A DNA stretch of 64,000 nt from Treponema sp. OMZ 798. Lineage in GTDB: Bacteria > Spirochaetota > Spirochaetia > Treponematales > Treponemataceae. The position numbers and the translations under genes are program-made. A model generated the notes under the pieces. It had not been told where the DNA came from. It saw only the letters and a list, made by a program, of their open reading frames with translations, and searched no databases. The DNA lies in the NCBI RefSeq assembly GCF_024181385.1, contig NZ_CP051305.1, positions 248,001 to 312,000 of the forward strand, written 5' to 3'. Below are positions 51,742-61,595 of the stretch, piece by piece (within the stretch, counting starts at the first letter, position 1; every line of letters begins with the position of its first letter).

Positions 51742-53628
51742 TTACAAGAGTATAGACAAAAGCATAACATCCGAAGGCCTAATCCCCCTAATCCTGCTTG
51801 CTTGGCCTATGGTTTCGGGGCGGACTTCTTTTAGGCGGGTTCGGGATTCGGTAGAAAGGCCTGAGACGGCGTCATAGTCAAAATCGGGAGGAATCTTGGT
51901 GTTTTCCATACGCTTAACCTTGGCTATCTTCCTGTTTTGAACAGCTATGTAGTGCTCGTACCTTATTTCAAGCTCGGCCGATTCTAAAAGTTCTGCACTG
52001 TAAGTATGAGAGCTCTTATCTATTTCACTGATACATTCAAGGGACACTTGAGGGTCATGGAGAGCATCGGCAAGGCTCTTCCCTATATGGTTTTTAAGCT
52101 CAGGGTGCTCCGATGCAAGCTCCCTAGTAATTTTTATATCCTGCCAGCCGGAAATAATTTTTTCTCTCTGTAAAAGTTTTTCCTTTAGGCGGCCGGAAGC
52201 CTCCTTGGTTTGAAGGCCTATTTGGTAGGCCCTTTCTGTTAGCCTTTCATCGGCTGTGTCGTGCCTGAGGTTCAGCCTGTACTCCGCACGGGCGGTAAAC
52301 ATTCGGTAAGGTTCATCCACACCCTGGGTTACAAGGTCATCTATCATAACGCCTATATAGGCTTCATCCCTTTTGAGTACAAAGGGAACATATTTTTCAT
52401 CCTTAAATTTTAGGGAGCGCGAAAAAAGGGCCGCGTTTATTCCGGCTATAATGCCCTGTCCTCCGGCCTCTTCATAGCCTGAGGTTCCGTTAATCTGCCC
52501 TGCCAAAAAAAGGCCTTCGATACGGCGGGTTTGAAGATCCGATGAAAGCTGAATGGGCGAAACATAGGCATAGTCTACGGCATAGGCAGGCCGTGTAATT
52601 ATTACATCCTTAAAGCAGGGAATGGTTCTTATCATCCTGTCCTGAACATCTTCCGGGAGAGAAGAAGAAAGCCCGTTTATATAAAGCTCTTCCGTGTTTA
52701 AGCCCTCCGGTTCTATGTAGACATGATGGCGGTCCCTTTCGGGGAACTTTTTAATCTTATCTTCGATGGAAGGGCAGTAGCGGGCTCCTGTACCCGTTAT
52801 TCGGCCTGAAAAAAGGGCTGCCCTGTGAAGGTTTTCCCTTATTATATCGTGGGTTTCGGTGTTTGTGTGGGTAATGTAACACTTTGCATAGGGCCTGTGT
52901 ATTTCGGCATTTGCAAAAGAAAAGGGCCGCATAATCTCATCGGCCTCCTGCTCTTCCGTAAGGGAAGGGTCGAAGGATCGGCGGAGGATACGCATGGGTG
53001 TTCCCGTTTTAAGCCTTCCGACGGTAAAGCCTTTTTTTGCCAGGGCGGGGCCGAGGCCGAGGGCTGCCCGTTCTCCGAGCCTCCCGTCAGGGGATTCGTA
53101 CTCGCCTATGTAGATCTTCCCTTCCATAAAGGTGCCTGTTGCAAGGACTACGGCCTTAGCTGAAAATTCCCGCCCTCTTTCCGTCTTTACATACTGAACG
53201 CTTCCCTTTTCTACATAGCCTGAAATGAGAGTATTTGAAGAAACTATGTCGATAACGGTGTCCTGGAAAACATGGAGGTTCTTTTCAAGCTCAATCGCGT
53301 GCTTTGCAAGTTGCGAATAAAGGAATTTATCGGCTTGAACTCGCGGAGCCTGTACTGCAGGGCCCCGGCTCTTGTTTAAAAGCCTGTACTGAATCATCGA
53401 GGCATCGGCGAGCTTTCCCATTTCGCCGCCAAGGGCGTCTATCTCGCGGACTATGTTCCCCTTGGAGATGCCGCCTATCGATGGATTGCATGAAAGGCGG
53501 CCTGCACTGTCAAGGGTCTGGGTAATGAGCAGGACTGCTTCCCCCATTCTGGCGGAAGCTAAGGCGGCTTCAATGCCTGCGTGTCCTGCTCCTACGACGA
53601 TTACATCATAATCGGAAAATCTGTACAT
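51742..53628 (-). CDS. mnmG: tRNA uridine-5-carboxymethylaminomethyl modification enzyme MnmG (GidA)
   Basis: A 628-residue flavoprotein. The FAD-binding motif is 'VIVVGAGHAGIEAALASARM', with 'LSCNPSIGGISKGNIVREID', 'GTGARYCPSIEDKI' and 'GLFLAGQINGTSGYEEAGGQG', all hallmarks. With MnmE it modifies the wobble uridine of several tRNAs. Length is typical. The start ATG lacks a strong Shine-Dalgarno. Its stop abuts the dispersed repeat at 51634-51740. The M18 gene lies upstream, 31 bp away. Confidence 0.96.
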   Translation of the reverse strand: MYRFSDYDVIVVGAGHAGIEAALASARMGEAVLLITQTLDSAGRLSCNPSIGGISKGNIVREIDALGGEMGKLADASMIQYRLLNKSRGPAVQAPRVQADKFLYSQLAKHAIELEKNLHVFQDTVIDIVSSNTLISGYVEKGSVQYVKTERGREFSAKAVVLATGTFMEGKIYIGEYESPDGRLGERAALGLGPALAKKGFTVGRLKTGTPMRILRRSFDPSLTEEQEADEIMRPFSFANAEIHRPYAKCYITHTNTETHDIIRENLHRAALFSGRITGTGARYCPSIEDKIKKFPERDRHHVYIEPEGLNTEELYINGLSSSLPEDVQDRMIRTIPCFKDVIITRPAYAVDYAYVSPIQLSSDLQTRRIEGLFLAGQINGTSGYEEAGGQGIIAGINAALFSRSLKFKDEKYVPFVLKRDEAYIGVMIDDLVTQGVDEPYRMFTARAEYRLNLRHDTADERLTERAYQIGLQTKEASGRLKEKLLQREKIISGWQDIKITRELASEHPELKNHIGKSLADALHDPQVSLECISEIDKSSHTYSAELLESAELEIRYEHYIAVQNRKIAKVKRMENTKIPPDFDYDAVSGLSTESRTRLKEVRPETIGQASRIRGIRPSDVMLLSILL

Positions 53629-53659
53629 TTAACTCATCAATCTCTTAATTTATAAAGCT

Positions 53660-54952
53660 CTATTTATAAAACTCTGCAAAGGCCTTGGTAATGTACTCTT
53701 GATCTTCGGTGCCTCCAAGTTCGCGTACGGAATGCATACCGAGGATGGGGTTTCCTATATCGACGCTCTTTATGTTGAGGTTAGAAAGAGAAATCGGGCC
53801 TATGGTCGAGCCTCCTGCAACGTCAGAGCGGTTTACATAGTTTTGACATGGAACTCCTGCCCTCGCACAGATATCCTTAAAGATTCCGCCGGATATTCCG
53901 TCCGTTGTATAGCTCATGGAAGCGGCTACCTTAACGGCAGGTCCCTTGTTCATCAGGGGGAAGTTTGTAATATCGTTTTTCTCGGTATAGTTGGGATGAA
54001 GGGCATGGGCCTGATCTGCCGAAATCAAAAAGGACTTAGCCAAGGCTTTTTGCAATTCTTCAAAGGAATTTCCCTTTGAAGTTGCAGCTATTATTCTTTG
54101 TAAGGTGTCGTGGAGGAAGGGGCTGCCCGCTCCCTGGGCTGTCCTTGATCCGACCTCTTCGTTATCGAAGACGGCGGCAACCTGAACAAAGTTTGAAGGA
54201 AGGGCATCGCCTAGGGCATCTATTGAAGCACAGGCCATTCCGAGGTTGTCGATTCTTCCTACCGAAAAGAACTCGTTGTTGGCCCCTACAAAGCAGCCGG
54301 GCTGCCTGTCATAAAGGTAGAGGTCAAAGTCCAAAATCTTGTCCACACTTACGCCTGCTTCTTCGGCTATAAGGTTCATCAAAAAGCCCTTTTCTTCAAG
54401 CTTTTCGTTTATCAAAGCGATTAGGGGGAGGGTATCCTTTTGCTTGTTGAATTTATAGCCGTCGTTTACTTCCCTATTCATGTGAATGGCGAGGCTGGGA
54501 ATTGTCAAAAGGTTTTTATCGAAGTTGATGAGTTTAACTTCGGGCTTTAAAAGATCATCCGTTTTTATTACAACCCTTCCTGCTGCCGAAAGGGGCCTGT
54601 CAAACCAGGTTGAAAGGATAACTCCTCCGTAGCCTTCGGTGTTGAGTTTTAAATAATGGTTGTTTACCTTAATTTCGGGATTGGGCTTTATGCGGAAGGT
54701 GGGAGAATCGCTGTGGCTTCCTACAATCCTAAAACCGTTTTCTGCATTACCTGACTTAGGCATCTGCCATGCAATCAAGGCACTTCCGTTATTTGTTACA
54801 AAATATCTTCCTTGAGGTTTTAGCTCAAAGGTGTCTTCTCTGTTTAAATGAACAAAGCCCTTTGCTTCTAAAAATTCACCTGCATTTTTGATTGCATGGT
54901 AAACTGAGGGGCTCTTGTCGATGAACTTCATCAATGCTTCCGCTTTTTTCAT
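53660..54952 (-). CDS. M18-family aminopeptidase
   Basis: A 430-residue metallopeptidase with the M18 metal ligands: 'RIVGSHSDSPTFRIKPNP', 'AVFDNEEVGSRTAQGAGSPFL', 'LISADQAHALHPNYTEKND' and the C-terminal 'GNPILGMHSVRELGG'. It removes N-terminal acidic or neutral residues in the cytoplasm. A nearby upstream start has no better evidence. It lies 31 bp before mnmG on the same strand and may share its transcript. Confidence 0.93.
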   Translation of the reverse strand: MKKAEALMKFIDKSPSVYHAIKNAGEFLEAKGFVHLNREDTFELKPQGRYFVTNNGSALIAWQMPKSGNAENGFRIVGSHSDSPTFRIKPNPEIKVNNHYLKLNTEGYGGVILSTWFDRPLSAAGRVVIKTDDLLKPEVKLINFDKNLLTIPSLAIHMNREVNDGYKFNKQKDTLPLIALINEKLEEKGFLMNLIAEEAGVSVDKILDFDLYLYDRQPGCFVGANNEFFSVGRIDNLGMACASIDALGDALPSNFVQVAAVFDNEEVGSRTAQGAGSPFLHDTLQRIIAATSKGNSFEELQKALAKSFLISADQAHALHPNYTEKNDITNFPLMNKGPAVKVAASMSYTTDGISGGIFKDICARAGVPCQNYVNRSDVAGGSTIGPISLSNLNIKSVDIGNPILGMHSVRELGGTEDQEYITKAFAEFYK

Positions 54953-55049
54953 ATATTTAGGCTCCTTAATTATTCTAATATATTGGTGTTGAGGATTATA
55001 TCAAAATATGGAATTATAAGCAATATCAAATTTAAAACTTTATTCTAAG

Positions 55050-57062
55050 CTAATTTCTTGGGATATATGGATTTCTAATAAGGGTAATAGGTTCTCCGGT
55101 ACCTAAAAAATTCATTTTTATTTCAAGATAGTCACTTTGGCGTTCTTTTTTCAAGTTTATGCGTGTAATAAGGAGCAGCTCACCGCTTCGTCCTACCGAT
55201 AAAAACTTATTGATCGGATTTGCTAAAAGTTCATGTAAATTTGCATCCCCATTAAGGCTTAAAATAAAACCGCTGTTATTTTCATAGTCCAAAGCCGTAT
55301 TGGAGAATGTCAGCCAATCATTTTCCCCTTTATTTCCTTGTTCCCGCACGAGATACATATTTTCCGGTATGTATTTTTTTCTCCACGAATTAAGAGTTCC
55401 CGGGTTTCCGTCTTTGTCATTGCTTTTTACGATAGAAAAACCGAATAAATCTTTTATTGTTTCTTCATTTACCTGTCTAAAGCCTGTTACTTTTACGGTA
55501 TTTTGCCTTAATGCAAAATTTATATTATCTGTATCACCGATTATCTTGTTTGAAGCAACATAATAAGTTAATGATAAAGAGCCTTCATAATCATCAACTT
55601 CAATTCCTCCATTTCGAGGTTCTGAAATTCCTATATTGAGCCCGTCAAAAGTTAAATACTTATTCGGTTTTTTTTCAGTGTAAAGTTTTCGGTATTTTTC
55701 TATTGCCGAATCGTTAAATAATTCTTTGGGTGGCCTGCCCGTTACAACGGCGTTTGCATAAAATTCCGATGCAAAGCGGTGAGGATAAACTTTTACAACG
55801 TCATTACGTTTGTTTAATTCATTTAAGATATGAATATAAACATCATTTTCGCTAAAATACTTTACAGGCTGTAAAAACCCGGCCAGACTGAAAGTTTCTA
55901 TTTCTTCTTTTTCCGTTTTATCCGTATCGGTTTTTAGCTTATATTTTATGTTAAAAATAGGTATAATTTTTAAAGCGGTATTATCTATTTTTTCAAGTTC
56001 GGCTGTCATGCTGTATGAATCATGCTCACCTAAAACTATTACCTCGTTTATGAGCCTGTTTCCTTTATGGAGCATAAAAGATAACCCGTCTTTAAAAAAG
56101 TTTTCGATATCTGCATTTGCTTTTTTAATATAGTCATCAATTAAAAGATTTTCTTCAATACCTGCGGTAAAATCCAAATCTTTTTTATAAACCGATTCGG
56201 GCGGATTAACATAAGGATGAGAAAAGCCGCTTATTCTCATTTTTTTGCTGAACGGTTTTTCTTTGTATGTTCCCTTTATATAAACCGTAAAGATCCCTTT
56301 TTTATCGTCATAGTTAAGAATTTTATTTTCTTCAAAAATAAAATTACCTATGGTTTTATTTGAGGCTTCTTTAATTTTTTTTGCAGCGGCTGAGGCGGTA
56401 ATCTTTGTTTCGGTCAAGGAAAGGGCCGAAAAGAGATATTCTTCTTTTATGTCGATAAGCCCTTGAGGAGGGAGAGATTCTTTAAAGCCGCTGATTGTAA
56501 AGGTTCTGATTTTAGATCTTAGATGATTCTTTGTAAGATAAAAGGTGATTTCTACTTCTTTTTTTTGTGAATTATATTTTTTTGCAATGTATTGTATAGA
56601 ATATTGTTTTTTATATCCCGATGCAATAAGCTTGTCTGTTGTAAGCTCATCAAAGCTTATTTTTTCGATATCCGGTATGCTTAATACTACCTTATCGGCT
56701 TCAATGTTTATAAGCTCTTGATCACTTAGGTTTTGCTCCGGAGCTTTAAATCCGCTTATAGTAAAAACCTTCGATACCGACTCCGTTCCGGCTTTTTTTA
56801 ATGATACGGTAATGTAGACCTCTCTTTTTTCGCTGTCAGCTTCTATTTTTTCGTAATTTATTGCATAAACATTGGCATTAAAACCATAGGCCCTTATGTC
56901 TTCTTGCCTTAGCTCTCCTGCCGTTATGTTTTCTTTGTTTTTGATTTCAAGCACAACTTTTTTTAACTCGTTATTTATGTCTTCTTGTTTAGAAAGGGTT
57001 TTATGATCACAATTAGTTAAAAGTAAAAAAAGACTTAAACTTATTAAAATTATTTTTTTCAT
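55050..57062 (-). CDS. Lipoprotein with repeated Lipoprotein_17-type domains
   Basis: A 670-residue predicted lipoprotein with signal 'FLLLTNC' (cysteine about 18). The chain holds about five repeats, each ending in a '[FV]xx[ST]GF' beta segment: 'FTISGFKA', 'FTISGFKE', 'MRISGFSH', 'FSLAGFLQ' and 'VKVTGFRQ'. These fit the Lipoprotein_17 (PF04200) repeat better known from Mycoplasma. It ends with a mixed segment containing 'LLITRINLKKERQSDYL'. Function unknown, surface or periplasmic location inferred. ATG 57062 follows GGAG; the 21-bp extension is unsupported. Confidence 0.85.
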   Translation of the reverse strand: MKKIILISLSLFLLLTNCDHKTLSKQEDINNELKKVVLEIKNKENITAGELRQEDIRAYGFNANVYAINYEKIEADSEKREVYITVSLKKAGTESVSKVFTISGFKAPEQNLSDQELINIEADKVVLSIPDIEKISFDELTTDKLIASGYKKQYSIQYIAKKYNSQKKEVEITFYLTKNHLRSKIRTFTISGFKESLPPQGLIDIKEEYLFSALSLTETKITASAAAKKIKEASNKTIGNFIFEENKILNYDDKKGIFTVYIKGTYKEKPFSKKMRISGFSHPYVNPPESVYKKDLDFTAGIEENLLIDDYIKKANADIENFFKDGLSFMLHKGNRLINEVIVLGEHDSYSMTAELEKIDNTALKIIPIFNIKYKLKTDTDKTEKEEIETFSLAGFLQPVKYFSENDVYIHILNELNKRNDVVKVYPHRFASEFYANAVVTGRPPKELFNDSAIEKYRKLYTEKKPNKYLTFDGLNIGISEPRNGGIEVDDYEGSLSLTYYVASNKIIGDTDNINFALRQNTVKVTGFRQVNEETIKDLFGFSIVKSNDKDGNPGTLNSWRKKYIPENMYLVREQGNKGENDWLTFSNTALDYENNSGFILSLNGDANLHELLANPINKFLSVGRSGELLLITRINLKKERQSDYLEIKMNFLGTGEPITLIRNPYIPRN

Positions 57063-57215
57063 GAGATATCTCCTAAATTCCATATATGTTAATTAAAAAC
57101 ACGATACAAAGCAATAACTAGAACAAATTATGTGTAGATAAGGTTACTTTTAACGCAGTTTTTGAATGGTAGAAATGGCGAAGTTAAAGTGCCGAACGGC
57201 AAAGGGCAAGCGCCG

Positions 57216-57267
57216 AAGTTCAAATGTCGAGCTGCAATTTGCATTTTATACTTCGACATTTGAACTT
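57216..57267. terminator. Long hairpin after rnfA (possible terminator)
   Basis: Perfect 15-bp arms AAGTTCAAATGTCGA (57216-57230) and TCGACATTTGAACTT (57253-57267) around a 22-base loop, in the gap between the lipoprotein gene start and the rnfA stop. It lacks a T-run. Around it, 57170-57215 repeats short GCCGAA blocks. It may end the Rnf transcript or be part of a structured element. Confidence 0.5.
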
Positions 57268-57294
57268 TGTCCTTCGTCATTCGTACTTCATCTT

Positions 57295-57867
57295 TTAAAT
57301 CAGTCCTGCGAAGCCTTCAAAGGCCATGGATAAGAGGGCTGCTGCTATAAAAAGAATGGGAGTTCCTTTTAAGAATTTCGGAACAGGGGCATTATCTATT
57401 CTCTGTCTTAAGCCTGCTAAAAGCAAAAGCGAGATCATAAAGCCGAAGGCCGAACCTGCAGCATGAATGAGGGCTTGTACAAAGGTGTAGCCTTCATCGA
57501 TGGCGTCTATTGTAACTGCAAGAATGGCGCAGTTTGTAGTAATAAGGGCCAAGTATACACCCATCGAGCTGTAAAGAGCCGGGGCAGCTTTTTTTAGATA
57601 GAATTCTACCAGCTGAACCAAGCTTGCAATTACCAGGATAAAGATAAGGGTCTGAAGGAATTCAAGGTTCCCTATCAAGACGTAATTGTATATGGGATAG
57701 GTTACGGCTGTAGCCAAGAGGGTGACAAAGAGTACTGCCCAGCCCATGCCGACCGATTTTTTTACGTCGGATGACATTCCTATAAAGGGACAAAGGGCTA
57801 AAAAGCGCATTAAAACTACGTTTTTTACAAGGATCGCAGAAAGAAAAATACTAATTGTTTCAGGCAT
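57295..57867 (-). CDS. rnfA: Rnf complex membrane subunit RnfA
   Basis: A 190-residue membrane protein with six segments. It starts 'ISIFLSAILVKNVVLMRFLALCPFIG' with the conserved cysteine, and a second cysteine in 'LALITTNCAILAV', the pair that holds the membrane Fe-S cluster in RnfA/NqrE. It is the last gene of the operon C-D-G-E-A; the place where rnfB normally follows holds only a hairpin and a lipoprotein gene on the same strand. Confidence 0.94.
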   Translation of the reverse strand: MPETISIFLSAILVKNVVLMRFLALCPFIGMSSDVKKSVGMGWAVLFVTLLATAVTYPIYNYVLIGNLEFLQTLIFILVIASLVQLVEFYLKKAAPALYSSMGVYLALITTNCAILAVTIDAIDEGYTFVQALIHAAGSAFGFMISLLLLAGLRQRIDNAPVPKFLKGTPILFIAAALLSMAFEGFAGLI

Positions 57868-57871
57868 TTTT

Positions 57872-58531
57872 TTACTCCTCCTCTTTTTTGGTTTCCGGCC
57901 CGGCTTGCGGGGCAGGCGAGCTTTGAATCTTCTTCTTGGGTTTTTCTAAAAGCATTTTTGCAAAGAGGTTTATGGAAATCATAATACCGAATACAAAAAA
58001 ACCTCCGGGTGCATTTGCAAAAAATCGTATATGATAGGCTTCAGGTATAAAGACATTTCCTGCCAAGGCGCCCGACCCTAGAATTTCTCTTATGGCCGAA
58101 ATAAGCACAAGAACTATTGTGTATCCGACTCCCATACCGAGGGCATCTAAAACGGATTTTCCGGGGTTTTCTTTTGAAGCAAAGGATTCAACCCGGCCCA
58201 TGATAATACAGTTTACAACTATGAGCTTAATAAAAAGTCCCATTGCATCTGAAAGAGCAGGTGTATAGGCCTGCATCAAAAGGTCTACAATGGTTGTAAA
58301 AGAGGCAATTACAATAATAAAAACCGGAATTCTTATATCCTGAGGAATTAATTTTCTAAAAATACTTATAATTAACTCGCTCATAACGATAACAAAGGTC
58401 ATTGCCATACCCATTCCAAGACCATTTAAAACATTGGTTGTAACGGCTAGGGCCGAACATAGACCGATCATCAACACCAAAAGAGGGTTGTTCTTTATAA
58501 TTCCGTTTGTGAAAATAGTTAAGTTTTTCAT
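57872..58531 (-). CDS. rnfE: Rnf complex membrane subunit RnfE
   Basis: A 219-residue membrane protein paralogous to RnfA, with 'NPLLVLMIGLCSALAVTTNVLNGLGMG' (cysteine) and 'IKLIVVNCIIMGRVESFASKE' (second cysteine). It forms the electron path with RnfA. The stop of rnfE and the start of rnfA are four bases apart, and its start overlaps rnfG by ATGA. A proline-alanine-rich C-terminus ('SSPAPQAGPETKKEEE') extends beyond the core. Confidence 0.94.
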   Translation of the reverse strand: MKNLTIFTNGIIKNNPLLVLMIGLCSALAVTTNVLNGLGMGMAMTFVIVMSELIISIFRKLIPQDIRIPVFIIVIASFTTIVDLLMQAYTPALSDAMGLFIKLIVVNCIIMGRVESFASKENPGKSVLDALGMGVGYTIVLVLISAIREILGSGALAGNVFIPEAYHIRFFANAPGGFFVFGIMISINLFAKMLLEKPKKKIQSSPAPQAGPETKKEEE

Positions 58532-59103
58532 TTATTTTCCCCCTCCCCCGGGTTGTTTTTGTTAATATATTCCATTGCAGTCGAAGAGGCATCTTTTAAA
58601 ATAGCTGCAACTCCCTTTGAAGTAATTGTAGCTCCTCCTATGGCGTTTATATCTCCTTTTACCTCAAAAGGAGAATCTATTGGTTTACCTGTAAATTGTC
58701 CCTTAAAAGGCTCTTCAGCTGCCTTGCTTCCTAAGCTTGGTGTATCGGTAAGCTCAAGGAATTCGATCTTGCGGATTGTTTTGTTTAGATCAAAGGCTAC
58801 GAGTATAGTGGCTTTGGCATAAGTAGGTCCGTTTGCTGTGATAGTTATGCCGACATTTTCACCGTTTTTCATTGCCGCATAGGCATTTAAAAATTTTGTT
58901 TTGTTTAGGGTTTGAGGTATTTCAGCACTTATTTCTTTAAAGTCTTCAGCTTCAGGGAAGACTTTCTTTAAAGCCCTGTTTGTCTTTTCTGCCTTTACCT
59001 CTGCAATTCGCGGAGCTGTAAAGCTGTAAACTGCAGCAAGGGCTAAACATGCTATGACGGCATAGGCTGAAAGGGTGCATGCCAATTTTATCATCTGTTT
59101 CAT
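58528..59103 (-). CDS. rnfG: Rnf complex flavoprotein subunit RnfG
   Basis: A 191-residue protein with one N-terminal membrane helix and an FMN-binding domain. The flavinylation motif is seen as 'DINAIGGATITSKGV'; the threonine of GAT carries FMN after action of an ApbE/Ftp transferase (family knowledge, shown for treponemes). The domain faces outside the membrane. Overlaps rnfD and rnfE by ATGA. Confidence 0.94.
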   Translation of the reverse strand: MKQMIKLACTLSAYAVIACLALAAVYSFTAPRIAEVKAEKTNRALKKVFPEAEDFKEISAEIPQTLNKTKFLNAYAAMKNGENVGITITANGPTYAKATILVAFDLNKTIRKIEFLELTDTPSLGSKAAEEPFKGQFTGKPIDSPFEVKGDINAIGGATITSKGVAAILKDASSTAMEYINKNNPGEGENK

Positions 59104-60116
59104 TTTGCAGCCTCCTTGTTCTTTTTAGGCGGTTTTACATAGCCGTATTTTACGGGTATAAGTTTGTTTAAAAACGGCACTACGGCATTCATTATAAGAA
59201 TACTGTACATAACGCCTTCAGGCATACCTGAGAATAATCGGATAAGACCTGTTATAAGACCGCAGCCTGCACCGAAAAGGAATTTACCCTTGGGTGTTAC
59301 AGGACTTGTTACATAATCGGTTGCCATAAAAACAGCTCCGAAGGCTAAACCTCCCGAAGTGAGGGTTAAAATCGGATCTATGCCGCCTATGGCAGTAATT
59401 GCAACGGCTGTTGCCATCATGGTTACCGGGGTTCTCCAGTCTATAACCTTTTTAAAGAGGAGGTATGCAAAGCCTAAAAGGATTAACAAAATACTCGTTT
59501 CGCCTATACAGCCTGCATGGTTTCCCAAAATAAGCCGGGTATAAAGGTCTGTGCTTGAGCTTAAATTTAAGGTTTTTGCTATTTCGGAAGCACTCATTGC
59601 AATACCTTCTTTTGCATTTATTAGCTTTAAAGGCGTTGCAGTACTCATTGCATCAAAGAAAGAATTTCCGGGTTGAATCCAGCTTGTCATCGCTCCCGAA
59701 AAGCTTGCAAACATAAAGGCTCGTCCTACCAAGGCCGGGTTAAATACGTTGGCTCCAAGCCCTCCGAAAAATTCTTTTCCGACAACTATTGCAAAAAAGC
59801 AGCCTAAAATAAGCATCCATATTGGAAGATTAGGCGGAATTACAAGTGCTATCAAAAGTCCGGTAATAACAGCCGAAAAATCTTTTACTCTTATCTCCAG
59901 ATTACATATCATTCTAAAAAAAGTTTCAAAACCTACACAGCAAAGTACGGCAACTATAATTCGAACCAAGGCAGGTATCGAAAAAAGATAAATTCCGTAA
60001 GCCGTAAGGGGGAGAAGGGCGATAATTACATCCAGCATCAAGGTTTGAGTCTTAACCGGTGTTACTACATGGGGTGCCGGAGACATAAAAATTTCGTTTT
60101 TATCTGATTCTGCCAT
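59100..60116 (-). CDS. rnfD: Rnf complex membrane subunit RnfD
   Basis: A 338-residue membrane protein with about ten segments. It has 'FGGLGANVFNPALVGRAFMFASF' and the FMN-attachment region 'FFDAMSTATPLKLIN'; the threonine of ATPL is the expected site. It carries sodium or protons across the membrane with electron flow. Overlaps rnfC by one base and rnfG by four. Confidence 0.95.
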   Translation of the reverse strand: MAESDKNEIFMSPAPHVVTPVKTQTLMLDVIIALLPLTAYGIYLFSIPALVRIIVAVLCCVGFETFFRMICNLEIRVKDFSAVITGLLIALVIPPNLPIWMLILGCFFAIVVGKEFFGGLGANVFNPALVGRAFMFASFSGAMTSWIQPGNSFFDAMSTATPLKLINAKEGIAMSASEIAKTLNLSSSTDLYTRLILGNHAGCIGETSILLILLGFAYLLFKKVIDWRTPVTMMATAVAITAIGGIDPILTLTSGGLAFGAVFMATDYVTSPVTPKGKFLFGAGCGLITGLIRLFSGMPEGVMYSILIMNAVVPFLNKLIPVKYGYVKPPKKNKEAAK

Positions 60117-61534
60117 TATTTGCCTCCTTCTTCGGTTGTTTGAGCTGCTTGCTTTTCTGCTTCCGCGGCGGCTTTTGCAGCAGCCTTAGCTTCCCGTTTT
60201 TGCTTTTCTTCTCTTGCTATCTGCTTGCCCACCTTAAACCGCTGAACAAGTTTGATTCGGGCAGGGCAGGTGTAAGCACAGGTTCCGCATTCAACGCAGT
60301 CTAGTAGACCGCAGCGGATAGCCTCTTCGGTATTTCCGGCTTTTAAGGCTCGGATGATTAAAACCGGTGAAAGGCGGCAGCTGCATACATCAATACACTT
60401 ACCGCAGCCTATACAGGGGCTTTCTTCCTCTAAGGAAACCTCCTCTCTTGTTAAAAAAAGAACTCCTGAGGTGTTTTTTTGAATGGGAAAGTCGGCATTT
60501 TTCATGGCGAAGCCCATCATCGGGCCGCCTGAGATTATTTTTACAACTCCGGGTTTAAGGGAAACTACGCTCGGGATAAGATCCCCGACACAGGTTCCTA
60601 TAGGGGCTATTACATTTAAAGGTTTTTCGCAGGCTCCGCCGCCTATTGTTAAGGCTCTATCGATAAGCGGCTTTCCTAAGCGGAAGGCCTCTGAAATTGC
60701 CTTTAAGGTTCCTACGTTTTGAATAACGCAGCCTATTTGAAAGGGAAGGCCGCCGGAGGGAATTTCCCTGTTTACAACTGCATCCGTAAGAGTTTTTTCT
60801 CCGCCTTGCGGATATTTTGTCTTACAAAGTTGAACGCTTATATCATATGCTCCCGCTGCAATCGGATTGGCTTTTAATTTTGAAATAGCTCTTTCCAAAA
60901 CAGGAACCAAATCTTTTTTATTATCCTCAAGGGCGATAATTCCTTGTTTTGCACCTACTATCCTCATAGTGATTGCAAGACCGTCAACAATACTATCCGA
61001 GCCGCTAAAAATTGTTGCGGCATCTGTACAAAGATAGGGTTCGCATTCGGCTCCGTTTGCAATTACATAATCGATTTTTGCATCAGGCGGAGGGCTTAAT
61101 TTTACGTGCGTAGGAAAAGAAGCTCCTCCCATTCCGGTAATACCTGCATCTCTGACTCTTTTAAGTGCTTCTTCTTTTGTGCAAGTAAAAGGATCAAGAG
61201 GCGGCATGAAGTCTTCCCTGTTCTCTTCATCAATTTCAATCAAAAAACAAAGATTTTCCGTATTGCCTGTAACAAGATGCGGCTCAATCTTTTTTACCTT
61301 TCCCGATACTGAAGAATGGACAGGTGCAGACATAAATTTATCCGTTTCGGCTATCTTTTGTCCGCGTGCTACCAGATCTCCGACACTTACAAGAGGAGTA
61401 TTAGGCATTCCTCCCTGTGTAACAGGAATCCAAACTGACTTATTTGACGGCAATACCTCAATAACGCTTTCGCTCGGTAAGACCGCCTTTCGCTCGGGCG
61501 GATGCACTCCGCCTTTAAATGATTTTATACCCAT
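60116..61534 (-). CDS. rnfC: Rnf complex iron-sulfur/NADH subunit RnfC
   Basis: A 472-residue soluble subunit. N-terminal part: 'GGVHPPERKAV', 'GKVKKIEPHLV' (barrel-sandwich). Middle: 'GITGMGGASFPTHVKL' (flavin/NADH site) and 'YVIANGAECEPYLC'. C-terminus: two Fe-S motifs, 'CIGCGKCIDVC' and 'CVECGTCAYTCP'. An alanine-rich tail ends the chain. It takes electrons from NADH, or gives them to it, with ferredoxin as the other partner. First gene of the operon. Confidence 0.95.
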   Translation of the reverse strand: MGIKSFKGGVHPPERKAVLPSESVIEVLPSNKSVWIPVTQGGMPNTPLVSVGDLVARGQKIAETDKFMSAPVHSSVSGKVKKIEPHLVTGNTENLCFLIEIDEENREDFMPPLDPFTCTKEEALKRVRDAGITGMGGASFPTHVKLSPPPDAKIDYVIANGAECEPYLCTDAATIFSGSDSIVDGLAITMRIVGAKQGIIALEDNKKDLVPVLERAISKLKANPIAAGAYDISVQLCKTKYPQGGEKTLTDAVVNREIPSGGLPFQIGCVIQNVGTLKAISEAFRLGKPLIDRALTIGGGACEKPLNVIAPIGTCVGDLIPSVVSLKPGVVKIISGGPMMGFAMKNADFPIQKNTSGVLFLTREEVSLEEESPCIGCGKCIDVCSCRLSPVLIIRALKAGNTEEAIRCGLLDCVECGTCAYTCPARIKLVQRFKVGKQIAREEKQKREAKAAAKAAAEAEKQAAQTTEEGGK

Positions 61535-61595
61535 ACCGCCATTTTATACATAAGTAATGAAACTTTCAAGAGGATAAAGTTAATTTTACCTTTGT

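Noticed and set aside
51649..51834. 61-codon open frame across the dispersed repeat
   Set aside because: It is antisense to the end of mnmG and only its first part is shared with the other copy; no evidence for a protein.
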